NCBI GenBank assembly: GCA_045655125.1
Contig: JAZOOR010000026.1
Span: 1 to 64,000, forward strand
Direction of reading: 5' to 3'
Length of the DNA: 64,000 nucleotides
Source of the DNA: SIG578 sp045655125
Lineage (GTDB): Bacteria > Bacillota > Clostridia > Oscillospirales > Ruminococcaceae
The position numbers and the translations under genes are program-made. The notes beneath the pieces were generated by a model, which was not told the DNA's origin, did not search any database, and saw nothing but the letters and a program-made list of their open reading frames with translations. Position 1 is the stretch's first letter, and each line of letters begins with the position of its first letter. Below, piece after piece: positions 49,242-57,771 of the stretch.

Positions 49242-52200
49242 ATGAATGCTTTTAGAAGTAGTAAACGACAACTGAATATTAAAAGCATTTTGTTTTTCGC
49301 AGCCTGTGTGTTTTTTTGCATCGCATCCTGTGTTCTTTTGTTTTGCATGAATATTACTCATGCGGTAGCCTTAGAGCAGGAAATACGTTGCGGTATAGAG
49401 GAACACACCCACACCGATTCCTGCTATGATGGTGATTTTCTTAAGTGTGGCAAATCCGCTCATACTCACGATGGCAACTGCTATATAGTCCTTTTGAAAG
49501 AGAATGATATCAATACAATCCTCACCCTGCTTGGAAATAATGACAATCATTCTCTTGAATATGTAATAAATGACACCATGGCAATGGCGCTTAACTTTAA
49601 TGATAATCTCAATAGTATTGAGGTGCCGGAAGATGGCTCAGTCGAGCTTTCACAGGACACTCTGGCACAGCTAAATACCACAATTTCGGACACGGAAGAG
49701 CTTCCCGATATTGTTTTAAATGAGGAAATAAACACCCCTCAGAATCAGGCTTCGAATGAAACAACACAGCAAACACCAAATAATACGCCGCAGCTGATTC
49801 CTCAGCAAACGCTACAACAAATTCAGCAGCAACAAAACGCAGTGACTCCCTTGGCTCTTGGCGACAAACCTGCAACCAGTGGTATGTTAGGAAACATATA
49901 CATTTATCTTGATGGTTCATATCAGTTTATCGGAACTGTTCCTATAACAAGATCGGGATCGGGTTACAACTATTCGGTTTATGTTTCGACTCCCCAGCTT
50001 CTACAAGCTGTAAATGGGGCATTAGGAACCGAATTCACATATCAATCCTTTGATTTAGCAGCATCAAGATATTCAACCTATAGTTTTTCAAAATACACAC
50101 TTAGTGAAAATCAAACTACCATAGCAACGAGTCAGTCAAACTCAAACTCGCAAAAAGTAAGATATATAAGGCTTATTAAAAAAGGCGCAAACAATGTAAA
50201 TAATACCGAGTTTGCTTTTTACACAGTAAGCCTTAACTATCCCGATACGGCAGATACTTCGCAGATTGTAAGGTCAGGAGATAGATTCACCCTTCCGCAA
50301 GGAAAGTTTGTATGGGTAAGTGGTAGCAACACATACGATGCAGGTGAAACGGTTACCATAACAAATAAAACAACATTTACCGCTGTTCCGATTTACACAG
50401 TTACATATCAGTATTTAGATGGAAGCACGACGATACAAGATGTCACAGAGGGTACCGAGATTACGCTTCCCAAAGGAAATTACGAGTGGAAGGATGGAAA
50501 TTCCTTTTATTCGGGTGGCGCTAAAGTAACAATTTCCAAAGATACCACCTTTGTTGCAATCCCCCCCAATATAAAGATAAATTACAATGTTGCATTTCCA
50601 ACTGTAAACAATGTTACAGTAAGTACAAAGCCAACTCTTGCTGGTGTTACATCAACTACTTTGACGGATGCATACACCGAAGGGGCCAGCGCTACCATCC
50701 GAAACGTTTCGCAGCAGAGTGTGGAAGGAAAGGTAAACGGCAACACAACGGGGCTTTCGCGTGTGATTCAGTTTAGGGGATGGAGAATTGAAAACACCGA
50801 TATTATTCTTCAGCCCAACACAACACTTATATGGGACGAGCTTTTAAAGTACGCAACCGAAACGGAGATAGACCTAATTGCAATTTGGGAATATAATGCA
50901 CTTCAAACTGCATCATTCTTTATTCGATTTGACTCTGTTGCGGTAGATACCGAGGGTAACATCACCGGACAAGACTCCAACAAGTATACCAAAGAAATTT
51001 TCTCGGCCTATGTTGGTGGAGTTGACACCTCGCTTGGTGTAACTAATCTTCAAAATAAATATGGAATTGCAGATACCACATCGGACAACTCCTTCGAAGC
51101 AGACCAAAAAATTCGTGCACAGTACGGCGAGAGAACAGATGGGGTATGGCTGAGCGCCTTCCCATCGGATGATTATGTATTTGAAAATCTCGTACAATAC
51201 GCAAATACAGGCTATCTTTCAGTAGATGGTGTTGCAGTTAAGGCAGAGGACCTCAATAACAAAGAATACGCTATAAGATGGTACGTATTCAAGTCGCAGG
51301 ACGACGCCTGGCACATTGACGGCAAGCTTGTTAGAAAAGAAGGTCTTATTCACGTCTATAAAACCTTTGCGGGTAATAAGGAGCTTATAGCCGAAGCCAA
51401 AACCGACTTCTACATTGATGCAACCGATGTTACGGCAGGAACAAACATAGTCCTAACTCTTGATAATAGTACCACCTACGATCCGATAACCGATACATAT
51501 ATGTGGGAGATTACTAATGTAGACTACGGCGAATTGTGGAACATCACCGAACACCCCCACCTGTTCGCTGATCCGGGGGTGGACTTTGGAGTATATTCCG
51601 AATACACCGTTATGGATGCTCACGGCGATCAATCGATAACGGGAAGCGGAACCAGCCTTACCGTCAGCGGTATGACCTACGCGCTTGACGAGGGAACCGA
51701 CGAGGTTCTTCGTGCCGAGTTTACTAATATTTATAACAAGAGTAATTCTATTGTCATCAAAAAACAGGATGCTCTTACAGGTGTATCAATCGGCGGAGCC
51801 ACATTCAGACTTGTCCAAAACGGCACCCCGCTAAAATTTAACTATAATAGTCAAACCGATAGCTATGAATACGATGCCCAAAACGGCACACATACAGTTC
51901 TCAGCGGCACGTCAAATGGTTACTTTGAAATTTCTATTCAGGATTTCAGCTACGATTTAGGCAATATAATCGTTGAGGAAGTCTCGGCGCCAACGGGATA
52001 TTCGCCGATTGGTAATATTGAAATCGGATATACCGACGATGAGAAAACCATCGGAATCCTTGGCGGCAATAGCGAGATGATAAAATACATAAACGGTATA
52101 CTTATTGTTGGAAACAGCACTGATGTTATGTCGGTAACTGCTCAAAAGAAGTGGGATTGCCCCCAAAACGAATGGCAGCCCGTTACAGTTCAGCTTCTTG

Positions 52201-52937
52201 CTAACAATAAGCTTGTTACAACAGTTATCGCAGGCGTTGAGCCGCAGGTGGTGCTGAACGGCGAAAACGGCTGGCAGCACACCTGGACAAACCTACCAAT
52301 TTATGTAAACGGTGAAAAAATTGAGTGGTCTATCAAGGAAACGATAATAGGCACCGAACACGCAAAGGCAGACGGCTCGTTTGTAAACTGGCTTGCAGCC
52401 TACGGATTGCCAATTCAGTCTACGGATGAAGATGGAAACCCGCATATTACACTAACAGTCACAAACACCACAAAGCGTGTTATGCTCCGTCTTACAAAAA
52501 CCGATTTGAGCAAGAGTGTGCAGTTATCCGGCGCAACCTTTCTGCTTGAGGCGGTGGATGCAGAAGATAATGTGATACCTACTGAAATTGCAAAAACCGA
52601 AACCACTGGCGATGCTGGAACACTCATTTTCGATAACTTAAAATGCGGTGTCAGATACAGACTTACAGAACAGACTGCACCAGATGGGTATATGAAGCTT
52701 TCCGAATGTGTCTACTTTACCATTAACGAGGATGGCACAGTTTCAGTAGAGGAAAATTTCTATGCGCAGGCGGGTAGCACCGCTTATAATATCACTGTTA
52801 AAAATGCCAAATATGTTGACCTGCCAAATTCGGGCGGCAACGGAAATGGTATGTTTTATGCACTGGGCTTTATGCTGATTGCATTAGCTCTGGGCATTTA
52901 CATAAATAGCCTCCGTAAAAGGAGGTGCCAAAATTAA
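49242..52937 (+). CDS. Large LPXTG-type pilus tip or adhesin protein with Cna-B domains
   Basis: 1231 residues. Signal region with a hydrophobic helix (about 15-43). Residues 50-81 hold two units of CG-x3-HTH-x3-CY. A Gln/Thr/Asn-rich linker (about 165-205) follows, then two similar domains of about 55 residues (about 326-380 and 385-438; each has LP[QK]G[KN][FY]-x-W). Residues about 450-830 are beta-rich. Three Cna-B-like domains lie at about 836-930, 965-1075 and 1081-1175 (the last with RYRLTEQTAPDGYM, an isopeptide E-box). The sorting signal is LPNSG near 1194, a membrane helix and a basic tail. It is placed before the shaft pilin, so a tip adhesin is likely. Confidence 0.88.
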   Translation: MNAFRSSKRQLNIKSILFFAACVFFCIASCVLLFCMNITHAVALEQEIRCGIEEHTHTDSCYDGDFLKCGKSAHTHDGNCYIVLLKENDINTILTLLGNNDNHSLEYVINDTMAMALNFNDNLNSIEVPEDGSVELSQDTLAQLNTTISDTEELPDIVLNEEINTPQNQASNETTQQTPNNTPQLIPQQTLQQIQQQQNAVTPLALGDKPATSGMLGNIYIYLDGSYQFIGTVPITRSGSGYNYSVYVSTPQLLQAVNGALGTEFTYQSFDLAASRYSTYSFSKYTLSENQTTIATSQSNSNSQKVRYIRLIKKGANNVNNTEFAFYTVSLNYPDTADTSQIVRSGDRFTLPQGKFVWVSGSNTYDAGETVTITNKTTFTAVPIYTVTYQYLDGSTTIQDVTEGTEITLPKGNYEWKDGNSFYSGGAKVTISKDTTFVAIPPNIKINYNVAFPTVNNVTVSTKPTLAGVTSTTLTDAYTEGASATIRNVSQQSVEGKVNGNTTGLSRVIQFRGWRIENTDIILQPNTTLIWDELLKYATETEIDLIAIWEYNALQTASFFIRFDSVAVDTEGNITGQDSNKYTKEIFSAYVGGVDTSLGVTNLQNKYGIADTTSDNSFEADQKIRAQYGERTDGVWLSAFPSDDYVFENLVQYANTGYLSVDGVAVKAEDLNNKEYAIRWYVFKSQDDAWHIDGKLVRKEGLIHVYKTFAGNKELIAEAKTDFYIDATDVTAGTNIVLTLDNSTTYDPITDTYMWEITNVDYGELWNITEHPHLFADPGVDFGVYSEYTVMDAHGDQSITGSGTSLTVSGMTYALDEGTDEVLRAEFTNIYNKSNSIVIKKQDALTGVSIGGATFRLVQNGTPLKFNYNSQTDSYEYDAQNGTHTVLSGTSNGYFEISIQDFSYDLGNIIVEEVSAPTGYSPIGNIEIGYTDDEKTIGILGGNSEMIKYINGILIVGNSTDVMSVTAQKKWDCPQNEWQPVTVQLLANNKLVTTVIAGVEPQVVLNGENGWQHTWTNLPIYVNGEKIEWSIKETIIGTEHAKADGSFVNWLAAYGLPIQSTDEDGNPHITLTVTNTTKRVMLRLTKTDLSKSVQLSGATFLLEAVDAEDNVIPTEIAKTETTGDAGTLIFDNLKCGVRYRLTEQTAPDGYMKLSECVYFTINEDGTVSVEENFYAQAGSTAYNITVKNAKYVDLPNSGGNGNGMFYALGFMLIALALGIYINSLRKRRCQN

Positions 52938-52986
52938 AAACCGCTTTCAGAGTTCTAAAAAAATAAAAAGTAAAGGAGTAAAACAA

Positions 52987-54663
52987 ATGAAAGCAATCAA
53001 AAGAATTCTGGCAGTTCTTGTAAGTATGTGTGTTGTATTCAGCTGTGCTGTTTTCACCACATCTGCAGCAGGAACAGGCACAGGAAAAATCATCATTGAA
53101 AACCCCTCCAACTCGGCAGCAACAGTTGTAGGAAAAACCTTCCATCTCTTTAAGGTTTTTGATGCAACAGTTGATGGTGAAAACATCGCTTATGACTGGT
53201 ACAAAGAGGGTGGAGATGCTCTGTTTAAAGAGTTCTTCTTTAACGAGGATACCAGTAAAGCTTTCTGCGGAAAGGAAGATGGAACCGCTCAGGAAGCAGT
53301 TGAGGAAATCGCTAAGGTCACCGATAACCTTGAGTTAAGCAAATTAGCTGAAGACATCTACAAGTTTGTCAAGGATAAGGCTCTTCCCTTAAAAACTGCA
53401 ACAGGAAATGAAGGCGACACAAGAGTAGAGTTTGATGAACTTTCATCGGGTTATTATCTTATTTATGATAACACCGATCCGACCGGAAGTGCAGTTCGTT
53501 CTGCTGTTATGCTTTACAGCCTTAATCAGGAAGTAGTTATTACCCTTAAAGCAAACCGCCCCCAGATTGAAAAGTATGTAAAGGAAAATAATGGTGTATG
53601 GGGCAAAGCAACCTCTTGCTCTATAGGTGAAGAAGTTGAGTTTAAAATCACCACCCTCGTTCCTTCACACAAAATGTATAATAACTACACTTATTATATT
53701 GAGGACCTTCTCCCTGAGGGACTTGAGCTTAAAGAAGGCTCTGTAAAGGTTTACAGAAATGGCACTCTCGTTGAAGCTCCTGAATATTACACATATGGGG
53801 GCGCAGGTACAAACACTGTTGATGGAAAGAGCTATGATTTCAAGATTGATTTCACAGGCCCAATCACCTCAAAGTTTGAGCTTAACGATGAAATAAAAGT
53901 TGAGTACACCGCAATTGTTAATGACGAAATTGCTCCCCAACAGGCAAACATTAACACTGCAAGACTTTACTATCACAATGACCCCACGCTTGATACTCCT
54001 ACAATAGGTAGCAGTGATGCAACCGCAAATGTATATACATATATATTTGTTTTGACAAAGTATTCTGAAACTGCTGACGGCAGCTTCTCAAATCACACCC
54101 GTCTTGCAGGCGCTAAATTCAAGTTCTACGAAGATGGCTCTGAGCAGCCTATAAAGTTCATTAAGAAAGAAGACAGATATTTTGTAGCTCCCTTAGAGGC
54201 ACTTGAGGCAGGCTCTGGCATTGAGCTCATTGAGGAAATCGAGGTTATTGCCCAGGGGGACCCCGGAGAGTACGATTATAATAACTATTATGGCGGTAAC
54301 AAGGGTGATATCACACTCTTTGGTTTAAAAGAGGGTACCTACAAAATTGTAGAAACCGAAGCTCCGTCAGGCTACATCCGCGCAACAGAGCCCTTTATTC
54401 TTACAATTACCGATACTGTTGACGGATACGGCACAATTTCAAGCTTAACAGCTACAGGTGAGCACACCGGTAGCGGTTCTATGGGTAACGCAGGTGGTAG
54501 CTACAAAAATCTGCTCACCTATGTTGACATCGCCAACGAACCCGGTAAAAAGCTCCCTGATACCGGTGGTATCGGTACAACACTCTTCACCGTTTTTGGT
54601 ATTCTTATGATGGCAGGTGCCGCTGCTTTTTTTACTACAAGAAAAAGAAGTAGCGCGGTTTAA
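52987..54663 (+). CDS. Major (shaft) pilin, SpaA/isopeptide-forming type, LPXTG-anchored
   Basis: 558 residues. Signal peptide to about residue 29 (cut near SAAG). Domains: an N-terminal pilin domain, a mid domain with VEFKITTLVPSH and YIEDLLPEGLELKEGSVKVY (GramPos_pilin_D1-like), and a C-terminal Cna-B-like domain with the E-box YKIVETEAPSGYI near 455. The sorting signal is LPDTGG near 522, then a helix and RKR. A lysine for pilin polymerisation is expected in the N-terminal or mid domain; I cannot name it safely. It precedes the class C sortase, the usual order for shaft pilins. AAAGGAG precedes the ATG. Confidence 0.9.
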   Translation: MKAIKRILAVLVSMCVVFSCAVFTTSAAGTGTGKIIIENPSNSAATVVGKTFHLFKVFDATVDGENIAYDWYKEGGDALFKEFFFNEDTSKAFCGKEDGTAQEAVEEIAKVTDNLELSKLAEDIYKFVKDKALPLKTATGNEGDTRVEFDELSSGYYLIYDNTDPTGSAVRSAVMLYSLNQEVVITLKANRPQIEKYVKENNGVWGKATSCSIGEEVEFKITTLVPSHKMYNNYTYYIEDLLPEGLELKEGSVKVYRNGTLVEAPEYYTYGGAGTNTVDGKSYDFKIDFTGPITSKFELNDEIKVEYTAIVNDEIAPQQANINTARLYYHNDPTLDTPTIGSSDATANVYTYIFVLTKYSETADGSFSNHTRLAGAKFKFYEDGSEQPIKFIKKEDRYFVAPLEALEAGSGIELIEEIEVIAQGDPGEYDYNNYYGGNKGDITLFGLKEGTYKIVETEAPSGYIRATEPFILTITDTVDGYGTISSLTATGEHTGSGSMGNAGGSYKNLLTYVDIANEPGKKLPDTGGIGTTLFTVFGILMMAGAAAFFTTRKRSSAV

Positions 54664-54771
54664 AAAAAGAAGTTTCGCAAAAACGGAGCGACTTTAATTT
54701 TAGCCACCCCGCAAAGCCTATTTCTTTTTCTGAAACCAAAACAAAGATAAAATAAAAGGAGGGAAAGACCT

Positions 54772-55632
54772 ATGAAAAAACATTTACCGACAATTATTGT
54801 GGTGGTTATTTTTATCTGCGGTCTTTCTCTCTTTCTTTATCCGACTGTAAGTAATTTATATAATCAATATCTTAATAAAAAGCTTATAGGTGACTATAAG
54901 GAATCCTTTGCCCAAACAACGCCGAAACAGTTTAGTGAGGCAATGGAAGATGCTGTTTTATTTAATGAAAACCGCTCAGACGAGGAAAAGCTAAAAGAGC
55001 TTGGCTTAACATATGAAAATGTACTTAACACCACAGGAAATGGTATGATGGGATATATAGAAATCCCTAAAATAAGCGCTTCTCTTGTCATTTATCACAC
55101 AATAGAAGAGGAAATGCTGCAAAAGGGAATAGGTCACGTTCCCGAAACACATCTACCTGTCGGCGGTAAGAATACCCACTGTGTCCTTGCGGGTCACACA
55201 GGCTTACCTTCGGCAAAGCTGCTTACCAATATTGATCACCTTAAAATAGGCGACCGATTCTATATTCATGTGTTAAACGAGGTTCTTGAGTATAAAATAG
55301 ATGATATTTCTGTCGTTGAGCCGGAAGAAGTGTCAAGACTAAATGTAGTCAGCGGCAAGGACTGTGTAACCTTGGTTACCTGCACACCATATGGCATAAA
55401 TTCCCATCGCTTGCTGGTGCGTGGTGTGCGAGTTGTCGGTGGTGACACCTCTGCAAAGCAGGATGAAGTTGTCAACGAGCTCTTGAATATTGATATGAAA
55501 TATTTAATAACATTTTCACTTATAGGATTATTTATTATTTTTATAGCGGTGAAAAAATTTAAGGATATCCGTAAAAAGAAGGCATCAGTAACTAACAAAG
55601 GCGGCGAGCAAACAGATGAAAGCAACTCTTAA
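54772..55632 (+). CDS. Class C sortase (pilus polymerase)
   Basis: 286 residues. N-terminal membrane helix, catalytic domain with H142 (AGHTGLPS), C204 (LVTCTPYG) and R213 (NSHRLLVRG), and a second C-terminal membrane helix (LITFSLIGLFIIFIAV). TLVTCTPYGINSHRLLVRG and the C-terminal helix are class C hallmarks. It joins pilin subunits through the LPXTG threonine and a lysine of the next pilin. A lid motif is not obvious. The minor pilin gene overlaps its end by 17 bases. Confidence 0.93.
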   Translation: MKKHLPTIIVVVIFICGLSLFLYPTVSNLYNQYLNKKLIGDYKESFAQTTPKQFSEAMEDAVLFNENRSDEEKLKELGLTYENVLNTTGNGMMGYIEIPKISASLVIYHTIEEEMLQKGIGHVPETHLPVGGKNTHCVLAGHTGLPSAKLLTNIDHLKIGDRFYIHVLNEVLEYKIDDISVVEPEEVSRLNVVSGKDCVTLVTCTPYGINSHRLLVRGVRVVGGDTSAKQDEVVNELLNIDMKYLITFSLIGLFIIFIAVKKFKDIRKKKASVTNKGGEQTDESNS

Positions 55633-56503
55633 AAATATAATAGTCATGTTCTTTGCGCTTATTTTTGCCGTCTGCACAGCGACTAACAGCCTTGCAGCAG
55701 CTCAAAACGGCAGTATAACCGTTTTGCTCGAAGATAAAGAAAAAAATTACGTTAATGATATAGAGGTAAATGTCTGCCAGATCGCAGCATTAAATGATAC
55801 GGGTTTTTTTCTTGCGGATGCATTTGAAAATTCCGGAATTTCTCTTTCGGGCATTATAAACAGCCCGAATGAAATGGCGGCAAAAACGGTTGTTGACTAT
55901 ATTAAGAATAATAAAATTAGCACTCTGTCGGCAATATCAGAAAACGGAAAGGCGACATTTACTGAACTTTCTTTAGGTATCTATGTTGTCTATACAGAGG
56001 AAAACGGCGGATTTACATTTAATCCGTACATTGTATTTATTCCCTATGAGTCTGGCGGTAAGCTATGCTATGAGGTGGACTCGGTTCCAAAGCTTGAGGA
56101 TAATACCCCTGATAAAATCGGCCTTTATGTTATAAAAAAATGGCAGGATGAAAACAACGCTTCCAAAAAGCGACCTGACTCGGTTACTATTGAATTATTA
56201 AATGGCTCAGCTATCATTGATACAGTTGAGCTAAGCGAGAAAAACGGCTGGGCGCATACATTCAGAGAGCTTGCTAAGGATGGGGATTACTCCGTAAGAG
56301 AGAAGGCCGTATCTAATTATAAAGCTGATTATAGCGGTGATGCAGTAAACGGCTTTATTGTTACCAACACATATGCAGGCGAAAAACTTCCTCAAACCGG
56401 TCAGTATTGGTGGCCTATTATTCTTATTGCCATTGCCGGCGCTTGCTTTGTCCTACTCGGTGTCTATGAGATAGGGGTAAAGAAAAATGGCAAGAAAAAA
56501 TAA
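55616..56503 (+). CDS. Minor (basal) pilin, Cna-B type, LPQTG-anchored
   Basis: 295 residues. Signal peptide to about residue 25. Residues about 30-165 form an N-terminal pilin-like domain with TFTELSLGIYVVYTE. A Cna-B domain lies at about 168-250 (LYVIKKWQDENNASKKRP, WAHTFRELAKDGDYSVREKA). Sorting signal LPQTGQ at about 258-263, helix, then KKNGKKK. The shorter size and single Cna-B domain suggest the base subunit that is attached to peptidoglycan. It overlaps both neighbouring sortase genes. Confidence 0.88.
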   Translation: MKATLKNIIVMFFALIFAVCTATNSLAAAQNGSITVLLEDKEKNYVNDIEVNVCQIAALNDTGFFLADAFENSGISLSGIINSPNEMAAKTVVDYIKNNKISTLSAISENGKATFTELSLGIYVVYTEENGGFTFNPYIVFIPYESGGKLCYEVDSVPKLEDNTPDKIGLYVIKKWQDENNASKKRPDSVTIELLNGSAIIDTVELSEKNGWAHTFRELAKDGDYSVREKAVSNYKADYSGDAVNGFIVTNTYAGEKLPQTGQYWWPIILIAIAGACFVLLGVYEIGVKKNGKKK

Positions 56504-57050
56504 AGGAATTGCCTTTCTGCTGCTCGGCTTTCTACTGCTTTTAATTGCAGGTGGCTGGTATATTTATAATGTTGTCGAGGATGACAATGCAGGGCAAAAG
56601 GCAACAGAAATTTTAAACAAAATTGACGATGTGCATAATTCAGATAGCGATGATAATGCTCCCGTAATCACGGTGGATGGTGATGAATTTTGCGGTAAGG
56701 TTATTGTTGAAAAGCTCAATATCGAGCTTCCGGTATATAATGAATGGAGTTATAAACGGCTAAAAACAGCGCCATGCCGCTATGCGGGCAACATCAAAAC
56801 AAATGATATTATCATTGCTGCTCACAATTATAAAAGCCATTTCGGACCACTAAATAGGCTCAAAATTAACGATGAAATAAAATTCCTAGAACCAAACGGA
56901 GAAATGCACACTTATAAGGTGTGCGAGCTTACCACCTTGGATGGAACAGCAGTTTCAGATATGCAATCGGGCATCTGGGATTTTACATTATTTACCTGCA
57001 CAAAAAGCGGCAAGCAGCGCATAACAGTGCGCTGCAAGCTAAAAGAATAA
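56487..57050 (+). CDS. Second sortase (class B/D-like, candidate housekeeping anchor of the pilus)
   Basis: 187 residues, one N-terminal membrane helix and no C-terminal one. Catalytic H113 (IIAAHNYKSHFG), C171 (FTLFTCTKSGKQ) and R178 (RITVRC) are present. It differs clearly from the class C sortase; the class is not certain from the sequence alone. A role in attaching the finished pilus, or the basal pilin, to the wall is likely by position. It starts 16 bases before the end of the minor pilin gene and ends the locus. Confidence 0.85.
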   Translation: MARKNKGIAFLLLGFLLLLIAGGWYIYNVVEDDNAGQKATEILNKIDDVHNSDSDDNAPVITVDGDEFCGKVIVEKLNIELPVYNEWSYKRLKTAPCRYAGNIKTNDIIIAAHNYKSHFGPLNRLKINDEIKFLEPNGEMHTYKVCELTTLDGTAVSDMQSGIWDFTLFTCTKSGKQRITVRCKLKE

Positions 57051-57068
57051 AAGAAAAATAGTTGATAA

Positions 57069-57106
57069 AAAAATCCGTGTTTTCCATTTGGAAAACACGG
57101 ATTTTT
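57069..57106. terminator. Bidirectional terminator after the pilus locus
   Basis: A perfect 17-bp stem starting AAAAATCCGTGTTTTCC with ATTT loop and T run. It closes the pilus operon. Confidence 0.92.
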
Positions 57107-57391
57107 GGTCGAGATAGCGATATAGTAATCAAGCGGAAACCTGTATAAATACTAGGTTTTAGTAGTCGAAAAATAGCACAAACCTTAACTTTTGTATGTT
57201 TACTATAAAAAGAAAATGCTGAAATCGGCATTTTGCGAAATTTTATAAATTCGTCTGCGAAGCAGACACCGAACTTCTTCACTATTACCTCTTACCTATT
57301 ACTTCAAAATTCCAAGGACTTTTTTAGTGAAGAGTGAAGAGGTAATAGGTAATAAGTAAAAATTCCAAGAACTTAACGTCCTTGGAATTTT
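57107..57391. repeat. Gene-free stretch with nested imperfect inverted repeats
   Basis: No gene seen. GTCTGC/GCAGAC hairpin at 57253-57267; a polypurine/pyrimidine repeat (57281-57305) with an imperfect inverted copy at 57329-57357 (GAAGAGGTAATAGGTAATA family); and AAAATTCCAAGGAC (57306-57319) that is repeated inverted at 57378-57391. The last arm also forms a terminator hairpin at 57358-57392. The pattern resembles dispersed intergenic repeat elements of Clostridia. Confidence 0.6.
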
Positions 57392-57392
57392 T
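57358..57392 (-). terminator. Terminator of the tRNA-Pro gene
   Basis: Stem AAAAATTCCAAG / CTTGGAATTTTT, 12 bp, 11-base loop. On the minus strand it follows the tRNA 3' end directly and ends in a T run. Confidence 0.8.
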
Positions 57393-57468
57393 GGTCGGAG
57401 TGGCGGGATTCGAACCCACGGCCTCTTGGTCCCGAACCAAGCGCGATACCAAACTTCGCTACACCCCG
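57392..57468 (-). tRNA. tRNA-Pro (anticodon CGG)
   Basis: A 77-base tRNA with encoded CCA (57394-57392). The acceptor arms CGGGGTG and CACTCCG pair in all seven positions (one G-T), discriminator A. The anticodon arm CTTGG/CCAAG closes the 7-base loop TTCGGGA, giving CGG, which reads CCG. The T arm is normal with GTTCGAATC. A terminator hairpin follows. Confidence 0.97.
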
Positions 57469-57590
57469 ATATGTTTAGGTGACCGAGCATTATTTTATCA
57501 CGAAATGCCTTATATTGTCAATGATATAAAACTAAATTTTAAAAATAATTAGTTTTTTAAAAAAAGAAGAAAAAGAATGATTAAACTTTG

Positions 57591-57619
57591 TTGACAAAGG
57601 TTTTTTTGCGTGGTATAAT
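57591..57619 (+). promoter_or_regulatory. Consensus promoter of the pyrimidine operon
   Basis: TTGACA at 57591-57596, 17-base spacer, TATAAT at 57614-57619 with an extended TGG before it. This is a perfect sigma-A match, so control must act after initiation. Confidence 0.85.
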
Positions 57620-57641
57620 TTTTTAAAATAAATCTTTAAAA

Positions 57642-57750
57642 CGATCCAGAGAGGTCGGCAAGATTGAGGAAATATGATAATTAGATGCAGTATGACTGTG
57701 TCTGTTTTCGTATGTGTTTGTCTTGCCGTTTCAGCAGGGCTTTTTGTTTT
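57642..57750 (+). promoter_or_regulatory. PyrR-type attenuator in the leader of pyrC
   Basis: The leader has GATCCAGAGAGGTC (57643-57656), the PyrR binding-loop consensus (ATCCAGAGAGG). GGCAAGA at 57657-57663 can pair with TCTTGCC at 57721-57727. The latter is also part of the terminator GTCTTGC-CGTTTCA-GCAGGGC (57720-57740) followed by TTTTTGTTTT. The two structures exclude each other. With UMP-bound PyrR the terminator should form, as in the Bacillus pyr leader. No pyrR gene is in the window. Confidence 0.85.
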
Positions 57751-57771
57751 ATATAGGGAAAGGAAATTGAA

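Noticed and set aside
57107..57391. Possible CRISPR-like repeats near the tRNA
   Set aside because: The repeats are inverted and irregular with no uniform spacers, and no cas genes are present.
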